Assembly (NCBI RefSeq): GCF_020171315.1
Contig: NZ_JAIUZP010000008.1
Location: 186,001-250,000 of the forward strand
Direction of reading: 5' to 3'
Length of the DNA: 64,000 bases
Origin: Pseudooceanicola nanhaiensis
GTDB lineage: Bacteria > Pseudomonadota > Alphaproteobacteria > Rhodobacterales > Rhodobacteraceae
A program made the translations under genes and the position numbers. A model generated the notes under the pieces. The model was not told the origin of the DNA. It saw only the letters and a program-made list of their open reading frames with translations, and searched no databases. This document shows, one piece after another, positions 1-8,143 of the stretch (within the stretch, counting starts at the first letter, position 1; each line of letters opens with the position of its first letter).

Positions 1-444
1 TGCATCGAGGCCGGCAAGGCCGCGGGCGCCAAGCTGCTCTTCGGCGGCGATGTCCCCGAGGGCCCGGGCTACTTCCTGACACCCGCCGCCTTCGACGGCG
101 TGACCGATGACATGGCCCTTGCCACGGACGAGATCTTTGGCCCCGTCATGTCGATCCTCACCTTCCGGGACGAGGACGAGGTGATCGCGCGCGCCAATGC
201 CACCGATTTCGGACTGGCCGCGGGCCTCTTCACCCGCGACATCAAGCGGGCGCACCGCGTCGTGGCACAGCTGGAGGCCGGTACCTGCTGGATCAATACC
301 TACAATCTGACCCCCGTGGAAAGCCCCTTCGGCGGCAACAAGATGTCCGGTGTTGGCCGTGAAAACGCCCGCGCCGCCCTCGACCACTACTCTCAGGTGA
401 AATCCGTCTATGTCTGCATGGGCGACGTCGAGGCCGCGTTCTGA
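1..444 (+). CDS. betB: Betaine aldehyde dehydrogenase, C-terminal part (5' end outside window)
   Basis: The reading frame is open from the first base, so the N-terminal part, including the NAD-binding fold, lies upstream. The visible 147 residues match the C-terminal half of an aldehyde dehydrogenase: an EIFGPV segment, then the TCWINTYN stretch and [14 protein letters not shown] near the end, which are typical of betaine aldehyde dehydrogenases. The enzyme is cytoplasmic and oxidises betaine aldehyde to glycine betaine with NAD(P)+. The stop codon overlaps the betA start (TGATG), so the two are co-transcribed and probably translationally coupled. The catalytic Cys is not in the window, so the identification leans on the betA neighbour as well as on the family match. 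Confidence 0.9.
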   Translation, partial: CIEAGKAAGAKLLFGGDVPEGPGYFLTPAAFDGVTDDMALATDEIFGPVMSILTFRDEDEVIARANATDFGLAAGLFTRDIKRAHRVVAQLEAGTCWINTYNLTPVESPFGGNKMSGVGRENARAALDHYSQVKSVYVCMGDVEAAF

Positions 445-2114
445 TGGCACCACAGATGGAAGCGGATTTCGTCATCGTCGGCTCCGGCTCTGCCGGGTCG
501 GCTTTGGCGGCGCGGCTCTCGGAAAGCGGGCAGCATTCGGTGATCGTGCTGGAATACGGCGGCACCGATGCGGGGCCGTTCATCCAGATGCCCGGCGCGC
601 TCTCCTACCCGATGAACATGTCGCGCTACGACTGGGGCTTCATGACGGAGCCCGAGCCGCATCTGAACAACCGCACCCTCGTGACGCCGCGCGGCAAGGT
701 CGTGGGCGGATCCTCCTCCATCAACGGGATGGTCTATGTGCGTGGCCATGCCATGGACTTCGAGCAATGGTCCCAGATGGGCGCCAAGGGCTGGTCCTAT
801 GCGGACGTGCTGCCCTACTTCAAGCGGATGGAGCACTGGCACGACGGCGGCCACGGCGGCGATGACGACTGGCGCGGCACGGAGGGCCCGCTGCATGTCA
901 CCCGCGGCCCGCGGCGCAATCCGCTCTATCAGGCCTTCGTGGACGCGGGCAAACAGGCGGGCTTCGAAACGACGGACGATTACAACGGCGAGAAGCAGGA
1001 AGGCTTCGGCCCGATGGAGCAGACCGTCTGGGGCGGGCGCCGCTGGTCCGCGGCCAATGCCTATCTGAAACCGGCGCTGAAACGGCCCAACCTGACCCTG
1101 CACCGCTGCCTTGCCCGCAAGGTCGTGATCGAGAACGGCCGCGCCACGGGCGTCGAGGTCCGGCGCGGCAGCGCGATCGAGGTGGTGAAGGCCCGGCGCG
1201 AGGTGATCATCGCCGCCTCCTCCATCAACTCGCCCAAGCTGCTGATGCATTCGGGCATCGGCCCCGCCGCGCAGCTGGCGGAACATGGCATCGAGGTGAT
1301 CGCGGACCGGCCCGGCGTGGGCGCGAACCTGCAGGACCATCTGGAGCTGTACATCCAGCAGGCCTGCACCCAGCCGATCACGCTCTACAAGCACTGGAAC
1401 CTCTTCGGCAAGGCGCTCGCCGGGGCGCAGTGGATGGTCTTCAAGTCGGGTCTCGGTGCCTCGAACCAGTTCGAAAGCGCGGCCTTCATCCGCTCGCGGC
1501 CCGGGGTCGAGTACCCCGACATCCAGTTCCACTTCCTGCCCTTCGCCGTGCGCTACGACGGCAAGGCGGCGGCAGAGGGCCACGGCTTCCAGGCCCATGT
1601 CGGGCCCATGCGCTCGCCCTCGCGGGGCGAGATCACGCTGAAGTCGCCCGACCCGGAGGCCGCCCCGCGGATCTTCTTCAACTACATGTCCGAGGAACAG
1701 GACTGGATCGACTTCCGCCACTGCATCCGCGTCACGCGCGAGATCTTTGGCCAGAAGGCCTTCGATCCGTTCCGGGGCGACGAGATCCAGCCCGGCAGCC
1801 ACCTGCAGAGCGACGATGAGCTCGACGGGTTCATCCGGGAGCACGCGGAGAGCGCCTATCACCCCTGTGGCACCTGCCGCATGGGTGCTACCACCGACAG
1901 CCACGCCGTAGTGGACGAGGAATGCCGCGTGATCGGCGTCAGCGGCCTGCGGGTCGCGGACAGTTCGATCTTCCCCTCGATCCCGAACGGCAACCTGAAT
2001 GCGCCCTCGATCATGGTGGGGGAAAAGGCGGCGGATCACATCCTCTGCCGCAAGCTGCCGCGCGACGACAGCCAGCCGTGGATCAATCCCCGCTGGCAGG
2101 AGAGCGACCGCTGA
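444..2114 (+). CDS. betA: Choline dehydrogenase (GMC oxidoreductase)
   Basis: A 556-residue FAD-dependent GMC oxidoreductase, the normal length for BetA. The N-terminal dinucleotide-binding motif [16 protein letters not shown] lies at about residues 12-27. The GMC signature region ([20 protein letters not shown]) follows near residue 85. The C-terminal HPCGTCRMG segment holds the likely active-site His, followed by the [21 protein letters not shown]-binding end. It oxidises choline to betaine aldehyde at the membrane, feeding BetB and so producing the osmoprotectant or carbon source glycine betaine. The start is fixed by the TGATG overlap with betB. No betI or choline transporter is visible; they may lie upstream of the window. 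Confidence 0.95.
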   Translation: MAPQMEADFVIVGSGSAGSALAARLSESGQHSVIVLEYGGTDAGPFIQMPGALSYPMNMSRYDWGFMTEPEPHLNNRTLVTPRGKVVGGSSSINGMVYVRGHAMDFEQWSQMGAKGWSYADVLPYFKRMEHWHDGGHGGDDDWRGTEGPLHVTRGPRRNPLYQAFVDAGKQAGFETTDDYNGEKQEGFGPMEQTVWGGRRWSAANAYLKPALKRPNLTLHRCLARKVVIENGRATGVEVRRGSAIEVVKARREVIIAASSINSPKLLMHSGIGPAAQLAEHGIEVIADRPGVGANLQDHLELYIQQACTQPITLYKHWNLFGKALAGAQWMVFKSGLGASNQFESAAFIRSRPGVEYPDIQFHFLPFAVRYDGKAAAEGHGFQAHVGPMRSPSRGEITLKSPDPEAAPRIFFNYMSEEQDWIDFRHCIRVTREIFGQKAFDPFRGDEIQPGSHLQSDDELDGFIREHAESAYHPCGTCRMGATTDSHAVVDEECRVIGVSGLRVADSSIFPSIPNGNLNAPSIMVGEKAADHILCRKLPRDDSQPWINPRWQESDR

Positions 2115-2130
2115 GGGCTCAGGCCCGCCA

Positions 2131-2181
2131 GTGACAGGCAACCGGTGTCAGGCAACCGGTGATAGGCAACCAGTGACAGAC
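2131..2181 (+). repeat. 14-bp tandem repeat, about 3.6 copies
   Basis: Directly after betA, a 14-base unit GTGACAGGCAACCG is repeated head to tail at 2131, 2145 and 2159, with a partial fourth copy at 2173. Each later copy differs by one or two bases. It lies between the betA stop and the terminator hairpin and does not extend either coding region. It could be replication slippage or a protein-binding array; the sequence does not decide. Confidence 0.7.
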
Positions 2182-2185
2182 AAAT

Positions 2186-2209
2186 GGAAGCGGCCCCCGG
2201 GCCGCTTCC
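2186..2209. terminator. Convergent terminator hairpin between betA and the SapC gene
   Basis: An 11-bp perfect inverted repeat (GGAAGCGGCCC / GGGCCGCTTCC) with a 2-base centre sits between two genes that read towards each other. A short T-containing stretch (TGTCGTTT) follows on the plus strand. It probably ends transcription from both sides. Confidence 0.65.
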
Positions 2210-2228
2210 TGTCGTTTGGGGCCGTGCC

Positions 2229-2987
2229 TCAGGCGACGGGCTCTGCCTCCGGCTGCTCTTCCGCGGGCACCTCGACGATCCGGTTCAGCAGCGTCTGGAG
2301 GTTCTGCAGCGATTGCAGGTGGACATAGAGCAGCTCCAACTCATCTGACCGCGCCATCTGGCCCAGCGTCTCGTCCGGCAGCGCCTTCAGCTTGTCCCGG
2401 TTCACGGCGAGGAAGCCGTTCAGCCGCCCGGTCTTGCCGCCACTGGTGCGGAACTCGGCGTGCATCGGCTCCAGCAGGTCCAGCTCCATCAGCCGCTTGC
2501 AGAAGGCCTGTGTGCGCACGAACTGTGCCTGATAGTCACGCGCGAAAGTCAGGACACCCTCAAGGTAGCTGGTCCGCTCGCCCCGGCTGTCAAAGAGATG
2601 CTCCCCCTCGCCGTTCTGGTTCAGCCCCTCGTAGGCCTCGTCGATGCAGAGCGTCAGGTTCTTGCCGTCGGCACTGGCGGCAAAGACGAAGGGATAGCGC
2701 CGGATGAAGGCGGGGATATAGCGCCCCGTCCACTGGCCGTCCTCGTCGATGAAGAGGTTCTCCGACTGGGTCAGACCGAGGATCACCACGGGCACCACGG
2801 CCTCGCCGCTGCCCGCAAAGACGATGGTGCCATCACCCGCCATGGGCCGGAACTCCGCCGCCACCAGCGGGACCGAGTTCACCTCGCGCGCGAAGCCATA
2901 GGACCCGTCGCTGCGGATCGCGGTCTTGCGGTGTGCCTCGTTCGAAATCGGCACGGCTTTCTTGTAGAAGAGCAATTGGTTGGTCAT
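2229..2987 (-). CDS. SapC family protein
   Basis: A 252-residue protein resembling the SapC family (Pfam PF07277), with typical segments such as YGFAREVNSVPL and RRYPFVF, and a C-terminal helical part ending in an acidic, proline-containing tail. There is no signal peptide or membrane helix, so it is probably cytoplasmic. The start at 2987 is chosen because GGAGG lies a few bases upstream; an in-frame ATG at 3089 has no such support. The family is named from the sapCDEF S-layer export locus of Campylobacter fetus, where SapC's own role is unclear. It lies about 150 bp behind the export-like operon described next and on the same strand, so a part in handling the giant surface protein is plausible but inferred. 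Confidence 0.8.
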   Translation of the reverse strand: MTNQLLFYKKAVPISNEAHRKTAIRSDGSYGFAREVNSVPLVAAEFRPMAGDGTIVFAGSGEAVVPVVILGLTQSENLFIDEDGQWTGRYIPAFIRRYPFVFAASADGKNLTLCIDEAYEGLNQNGEGEHLFDSRGERTSYLEGVLTFARDYQAQFVRTQAFCKRLMELDLLEPMHAEFRTSGGKTGRLNGFLAVNRDKLKALPDETLGQMARSDELELLYVHLQSLQNLQTLLNRIVEVPAEEQPEAEPVA

Positions 2988-3136
2988 GGGTCCTCCTGTC
3001 AAAATGTCTTTTGCCCCACCGGTCTGCGCCGGGGCACCTGTCGCGGGATCGAGGCTAGGCTGCGCCCTTGGCCCCGTCCATCCTTGCATGGCGAACGACC
3101 TGTTTCCGGATCGCCCGCCGGTTGTGCGGCCCCGCC

Positions 3137-4018
3137 TCAGCGCAGGCCGTAGTTCTCTGCCACCCCCTTCACCGGTTCGATCTCGAAGCTGACCGAGCAG
3201 CGCTGCCCGGCCGGAAAGGCCCCCTCGGGATTGGGCAGGTCGAGCCGCAGCCCGAAGGTGCCCGAGGTGGCATCGAACACGCGGTCAATCACGCCGACCT
3301 GCGCCACGATCTCCTGCCCCTCCGGCTGGCGCAGCGCGACCCGCGCGGCCATCCCGACGGAAAGCTGCGGGTAGTAGGCGGCGGGCAGGAAGGTCTCGAC
3401 ATGCAGCGGGTCGAGGGCGGCAATCTCGGCCACCGCGGCCTCCTGCGTGACGAACTCCCCGGGCTGGAGCAGCCGCCGGGTGACGACGCCGTCCATCGGG
3501 CTGCGGATGGTGCGCCGGTCCAGCGTGGCCTGCGCGCGGTCCAGCTCCTGCCCGGCAAGATGCAGTTCGACGCCCAGCCGGTCGATCTCGGCCCGCGCCA
3601 CCATCAGCTCCGCCTCGGCCTCGTCAAAGGCTTCCTGCGTGGCGGCGCCCCGGTCCAGCAGCTGCCGGACCCGTTCCATCCGCGCCGTGGCAAGCGCCAG
3701 CCGCGCCTCCTGCGCGCGCAGCGAGGAGCGGTCCTCCGCCTGTGTCCGTTGCAGCGCAAGGGCGGCGCGCTCCACGCTGTCCTCCAGCCGCGCCACCACG
3801 TCGCCCGCCTGCACCACCTGCCCGCGGGTCACCAGCACCTCGGCCAGAACGCCCGTCACCGGGCTGCCAAGGGCAACGATCCGCGCCGGCTGCACAACGC
3901 AGTCGAAGGTCTCCTCCGCCCACGCAACGCCGGTCGCGACGGCGCAAAGCCCGGCGAGCAGGACACGGGCCCCGGCCCGCCGCCATTCAATCCGGGACAC
4001 CGGCATAGGACATCGCAT
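3137..4018 (-). CDS. HlyD/RND-type periplasmic adaptor protein
   Basis: A 293-residue membrane-fusion protein. A hydrophobic N-terminal signal (LLAGLCAVATGVAWA) precedes the first half of a lipoyl/barrel-sandwich domain (VTGVLAEVLVTRGQVVQAGD). A helical hairpin of about 100 residues rich in Ala, Arg and Glu follows, then the second lipoyl half (RTIRSPMDGVVTRRLLQPGE) and a beta-barrel. Adaptors of this type bridge inner-membrane machines to outer-membrane channels, but no RND or ABC pump and no TolC-like protein is encoded nearby. The gene overlaps the end of the SecA-like gene by 32 bp, so it belongs to the same operon. A second possible start lies four codons downstream at 4006. The partner is unknown; the operon suggests the SecA-like ATPase and M50 fusion protein. 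Confidence 0.85.
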   Translation of the reverse strand: MRCPMPVSRIEWRRAGARVLLAGLCAVATGVAWAEETFDCVVQPARIVALGSPVTGVLAEVLVTRGQVVQAGDVVARLEDSVERAALALQRTQAEDRSSLRAQEARLALATARMERVRQLLDRGAATQEAFDEAEAELMVARAEIDRLGVELHLAGQELDRAQATLDRRTIRSPMDGVVTRRLLQPGEFVTQEAAVAEIAALDPLHVETFLPAAYYPQLSVGMAARVALRQPEGQEIVAQVGVIDRVFDATSGTFGLRLDLPNPEGAFPAGQRCSVSFEIEPVKGVAENYGLR

Positions 4019-6002
4019 CGTTCAGAACCTCGTCTTGTCGCAACAGATCGGCCCGCATCCGGCGGTGCATCCGCCCGGCGCGGGCCTGCGCCCGGGCAAA
4101 GCCGCGGGCCGCAAGGCGCGGGCCGAGGCCCGGCAGGGCCAGCAGGCGCGGATGGGCCCAAAGGGTGGGAAACTGCGCCAGCAACGCATCGTCGAGCGAC
4201 AGCAGCGGCCGGAACCGCCCCGGATCGCCCTGCCGCCCGGCGCGGCCCGCCAGCTGGCGGTCGATGCGGGCGCTCTCATGCGCCTCGCTCATCAGCACCT
4301 GAAGCCCGCCGCGCGCCCGGGCCGCGCCCTGCAGCGCGATATCCGCGCCGCGCCCGGCCATGTTGGTGGCCACCGTGATGCGCCCGGGCTGTCCGGCCTC
4401 GGCAATGGTGCGGGCCTCCTCGGCATCCTGATCGGCGGAGAGGACGACATGCGCCACCCCGCGCCGCGTCAGCACCTGCGAGAGCGCGCGGCTGGCCGCG
4501 ACGGTCCGGGTGCCGATCAGCACCGGCAGCCCCTGCCCCTGCAAGGCCTCCGCCTCCTCGGCCACGCGCAGCCACCTGCGCGTGCTGTCGCGAAGGATCA
4601 CCGGGCGCTCCATCCGACGTTGCACCGGCCGGTGGGTGGGAATGCGCGCCACCGCCACGCCATAGACGCGCCAGAGCTCCCCCGCGACCTCGTCCAGCGT
4701 GCCGGACATGCCCGAGATCCTGTCGTAGCGGCGGAAGAACCGCTGATAGGTCGTCCGCGCCAGCGTCACCCGGCCGCGCGAGGGATCCAGCCCCTCCTTC
4801 AGCTCGATGAGCTGGTGCAGCCCTTCCTCCCAGAACCGGTCCGGCATGGTGCGGCCGGTGTTCTCGTCGATGATCTCGATCGCGCCCTCGCGGACGAGGT
4901 AATGTTCGTCGCGGCGGAAGAGATGCCGCGCCGTCAGGGCCTTGGTCACCAGTTCCTCGCGCAGCCGCCGGTTGGAGAGCAGCCCCTCCTGCCGCAATGG
5001 CCCGTCGAGCCGCGCTAGGCCCCGGTCCGTCAGCTCGATCCGGCGCTCGGCCAGGTCGATGGTGTAATCGCGAGGCTCCAGCCGCTGCATCAGCGCCTCC
5101 GCCGTGCGCAACAAGCTCACGTCATGGAGGGCCGGCCCCTCGCCCGACAGGATCAGCGGCGTCCGGGCCTCGTCAATCAGCACGCTGTCGGCCTCGTCGA
5201 TGATGCAGAAGGCCAGCCCGCGTTGAAGCCCGCCGCCGGGCCCGGCCAGCCAGCTGCGCACCCGGCGCTGAAGCCGCCCGCTGCCGACCGCCGGGTCGAT
5301 CCGGTCCTTGAGGAAATCGAAGGCCAGCTCCTTGTTCGTGCAATAGGTCACGTCGGCGCCATAGGCGGCGCGGCGGGCCTCGGGGCTCATCCCCGCGGTC
5401 ACGAGGCCGACGGAGAGGCCCAGCAGGTCATAGACCGGGCGCATCTCCTCTGCATCGCGGGTTGCGAGGTAGTCGTTCACCGTCACCACGTGGACCGGCC
5501 GCCCGGTCAGCGCCATGGCAGCGGCGGTCAGCGTGCCGGTGAGGGTCTTGCCCTCGCCTGTCTGCATCTCGGCCAGCTGGCCGCGCATCATGGCCCAGGC
5601 ACCGCGCATCTGCGCCGGGTAATGCCGCTTGCCAAGCGCCCGCCCCGCGGCTTCGCGAACACAGGCAAAGAGCGGCCCGGCATGGCGCAGCGCCGCCGGA
5701 TCGCCCCGGGCCGCCGCCTGCCCAAGCTGCCGCGCCCGGGCGGCAAGTGCCGCATCATCGAGCCTGTCGAGACCCGGCGTGGCAAGGGCGACCGCCTGCA
5801 GGATCCGCCGCGTGCCCTGCCCGCGCAGCCCCGTCCAGCGGGCCAGCAGCAGCGCCTGCGCGCGGGCCACGGCAAGGTCGGCCCGGCCCTGCCGCGCGGG
5901 CGGGGCCTCGAACCCGTACCAGGCGTCGGAGCGCAGGCTGCGCGCAGGCGGGGACAGCACAGGGGCCTTGAGCACAGGGGGAGAGAGCGCCGCGTCAGAC
6001 AT
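3987..6002 (-). CDS. SecA-like ATPase lacking the SecA C-terminal domains
   Basis: A 671-residue relative of the SecA preprotein-translocase motor, clearly shorter than housekeeping SecA (about 850-900). Seen in order: Walker A GEGKT (residues 149-153), VTVNDYLATRDAEEM, Walker B DEAD (269-272) in IIDEADSVLIDEARTPLI, GLHQLIELKEGL, ISGMSGTLDEVAGE, ATNMAGRGADIALQG and GRAGRQGDPGRF. The protein stops just after DEVLNDAMSYAG, which corresponds to the early helical scaffold of SecA. The rest of the scaffold, the helical wing and the zinc-binding tail are therefore absent, while both nucleotide-binding folds and the cross-linking domain remain. It overlaps the M50 gene by 8 bp (ATGTCTGA). It is inferred to be a dedicated export motor rather than the general SecA. 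Confidence 0.92.
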   Translation of the reverse strand: MSDAALSPPVLKAPVLSPPARSLRSDAWYGFEAPPARQGRADLAVARAQALLLARWTGLRGQGTRRILQAVALATPGLDRLDDAALAARARQLGQAAARGDPAALRHAGPLFACVREAAGRALGKRHYPAQMRGAWAMMRGQLAEMQTGEGKTLTGTLTAAAMALTGRPVHVVTVNDYLATRDAEEMRPVYDLLGLSVGLVTAGMSPEARRAAYGADVTYCTNKELAFDFLKDRIDPAVGSGRLQRRVRSWLAGPGGGLQRGLAFCIIDEADSVLIDEARTPLILSGEGPALHDVSLLRTAEALMQRLEPRDYTIDLAERRIELTDRGLARLDGPLRQEGLLSNRRLREELVTKALTARHLFRRDEHYLVREGAIEIIDENTGRTMPDRFWEEGLHQLIELKEGLDPSRGRVTLARTTYQRFFRRYDRISGMSGTLDEVAGELWRVYGVAVARIPTHRPVQRRMERPVILRDSTRRWLRVAEEAEALQGQGLPVLIGTRTVAASRALSQVLTRRGVAHVVLSADQDAEEARTIAEAGQPGRITVATNMAGRGADIALQGAARARGGLQVLMSEAHESARIDRQLAGRAGRQGDPGRFRPLLSLDDALLAQFPTLWAHPRLLALPGLGPRLAARGFARAQARAGRMHRRMRADLLRQDEVLNDAMSYAGVPD

Positions 6003-8142
6003 CGAACTGCCTCAGGAACAGCTGTCGCAGGGCGCGGCTCATGCGGTAGGCCAGCGGCTCGCGGCCATGGTCAAAGCGCACCTCGACCCGCTGCCCCAGC
6101 AGCAGCGCCTTGGGCGGCAGCGGGACGGCGAGGTCGAATTCGAGGTAGGCATCCAGCGCGGTGCTGGCATTGCCCGCCGTCGGATCCAGCACGATCTGCC
6201 CGCCGCCCTCGGTGCCAAGCGCGATGGACGGCAGATCGCGCCGCGCCTTCGGCACATGGCGGATCACCTGCGCGGGCAGGCTTTGCCCCGGGGCATTCAC
6301 CAGCCGCACCTCGACCCCCTCCAGCCGCCGCCGCACCAGATCGGCGCGGGCCTCGGGCACCATGGTGCGGATCATCGCATCGCCCGGCCGCACGAGGTAA
6401 CCCACCAGAGCCCCCCGCCCGAGGTAGCCCTGCGAGCGGTCACGCGCCCCGGGCAGCAACAGGTGCCCGGCGGCTGGCGTGACAAGGGTCAGCGCGGCAA
6501 CCTCCTGTTCGATCCGCGTCAGGGCGGCATTGGCGTGGTCCAGCTGCTCGCGCAGGATCTGGCCCGCGGCCCGGTCGCGCAGGATCTCGCGCTCCAGCCG
6601 CAGGGCGATCTCGGCCCGCTGCGCCGCCAGCAGGTCGCGCCGCGCCAGCAGCGCCGCGTTCTCCAGCCGCAGGACCTGCGCGCCGGCGGGCACCTCTCCG
6701 GTCACCGCCAGCTCGGCGAGGTAGCCCTCGGTGCCGGTGCGGAGCGCGGCACCCTCCGGCAGGTCGATCACCCCCTCGACCCGCGTGGCATAGGGCAGCG
6801 GCAGCAGCAGCGCCCCGGCCACCAGCGCCGCCACGCCCATGCCGCTGACCGCAAGGGCCCGCGGACGCTGCCGGCGCAGCTCCGGCGCCTCGATCAGCCA
6901 CCAGAGCCCCTTGAGCACCGGGAAGACGAGCGCATTGGCCACCGCCCAGAGGGCGAGCGCCACCCCGAGGAAGAAGAGCTTGGAGGCGATGAAGACGGCG
7001 ATCCCCACCATGATCGACAGCCGGTAGAGGAAGGCTCCAACCGCGTAGAGCAGGAACCATGTCCGCTCTCCCCGCGCCGTGGCGGGTGAAAAGCTTGCCT
7101 TCATTCCGAAGGCGTAGCGCTTGATAACGTGGAAGAAATGCCGGTTCGCCCGCTGGCCGAGGTTGGGGATCTCCAGCAGGTCCGCCAGCACGTAATAGCC
7201 ATCGAAGCGCAGCAGCGGGTTGCCGTTGAAGAGCAGCGTCGAGACCGATCCGATGAGCACCGCGTTGAAGGCCGCGGCCCGTGCCAGCCCCGGCTCTGCC
7301 GCAGCCCAGAAGATCATCGCGAGCCCGGCCACGAACAGCTCCACCAGGATGCCCGCACCGCCCACGACGGCCCGGTGCCACTTGCTGGGAAAACCCGCCG
7401 AGGCAGAGGCATCGACATAGGGCACCGGGATCAGGACGAGGAACATCAGCCCCATCTCGTGCACCTCGCCGCCCCAGTTCTTGACGGCATAGCCGTGGCC
7501 CAACTCGTGCAGCGCCTTGATCACCGGGTAGACGAGCGCGATCAGCAGCAGGTTCTGCGCCAGGAACACCCGGTCGGCCAGGTCGGCGGTCAGCGGGCCC
7601 CAGTTCAGCGCCGCAAGGACCACCCCGGTGAGCACCACCGCCAGCCAGATCACGGCGCCGAACCAGGTGAAGGCCGGGCGGACCAGCGGCATGGTGGCGC
7701 TCAGGAAGCGATCCGGGTCCAGCAGCGGCAGCCGCAGCGCCAGCGGGTTGCGCAGCCGCGAGACTAGGTTGCGCGCCTCCGATGTCTCGGCCCGGAAGGC
7801 GATCTCGTCGATGTCGGGCGGCAGGTCGCCCGCCAGCAGGTCGGCGTGGTGCAGCTGCGCGAGCAGGCGCAGCGCCTCGTCCTGCGTCGGCGGATCGCCC
7901 TCCTCGCCCGCCCAGGCGACGGCGCGTTCCCAGATGTCCTGCATCGTGCGGCGGCCGTCCATGAGGCTGACCATGTGGTTCGCCGCCGGAGCCAGCCGGT
8001 GATAGCGCCCGGTCTGGTCGTCCTGCACCACGTACCACGTGCCCCCGCGCAGCACCTGCCGGTAGATCCGCGCGTGGCTGCGCAGCCGGGGCCGCATCGG
8101 GGCGACCCGGAACCAGAGCGGGCTGAACACTGATTGTGCCAT
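5995..8142 (-). CDS. M50-family membrane zinc peptidase fused to an HlyD-like adaptor
   Basis: A 715-residue fusion. Residues 25-100 resemble a small PqqD-like or winged-helix fold (WYVVQDDQTGRYHRL...). From about 150 several membrane helices begin. HELGH (212-216) and NPLLRFDGYY with Asp314 supply the zinc ligands of site-2-type M50 proteases. After about residue 440 comes another membrane helix and then a barrel-sandwich adaptor part with a coiled-coil hairpin (LLAAQRAEIALRLEREILRD). Comparable M50-HlyD proteins are annotated in many bacteria without a settled function. The start is two bases after the TGA of the upstream gene, so expression is coupled. It could cleave a membrane-inserted leader, or simply use the M50 fold as scaffold for the adaptor. 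Confidence 0.88.
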   Translation of the reverse strand: MAQSVFSPLWFRVAPMRPRLRSHARIYRQVLRGGTWYVVQDDQTGRYHRLAPAANHMVSLMDGRRTMQDIWERAVAWAGEEGDPPTQDEALRLLAQLHHADLLAGDLPPDIDEIAFRAETSEARNLVSRLRNPLALRLPLLDPDRFLSATMPLVRPAFTWFGAVIWLAVVLTGVVLAALNWGPLTADLADRVFLAQNLLLIALVYPVIKALHELGHGYAVKNWGGEVHEMGLMFLVLIPVPYVDASASAGFPSKWHRAVVGGAGILVELFVAGLAMIFWAAAEPGLARAAAFNAVLIGSVSTLLFNGNPLLRFDGYYVLADLLEIPNLGQRANRHFFHVIKRYAFGMKASFSPATARGERTWFLLYAVGAFLYRLSIMVGIAVFIASKLFFLGVALALWAVANALVFPVLKGLWWLIEAPELRRQRPRALAVSGMGVAALVAGALLLPLPYATRVEGVIDLPEGAALRTGTEGYLAELAVTGEVPAGAQVLRLENAALLARRDLLAAQRAEIALRLEREILRDRAAGQILREQLDHANAALTRIEQEVAALTLVTPAAGHLLLPGARDRSQGYLGRGALVGYLVRPGDAMIRTMVPEARADLVRRRLEGVEVRLVNAPGQSLPAQVIRHVPKARRDLPSIALGTEGGGQIVLDPTAGNASTALDAYLEFDLAVPLPPKALLLGQRVEVRFDHGREPLAYRMSRALRQLFLRQFDV

Positions 8143-8143
8143 C

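Noticed and set aside
408-2141. A 577-codon minus-strand frame opposite betA
   Set aside because: BetA is unmistakable on the plus strand; the antisense translation shows only Arg/Gly/Ala-rich composition.
3987-6002. Housekeeping secA
   Set aside because: Lacks the C-terminal scaffold, wing and zinc tail and is embedded in an adaptor operon rather than a housekeeping context.
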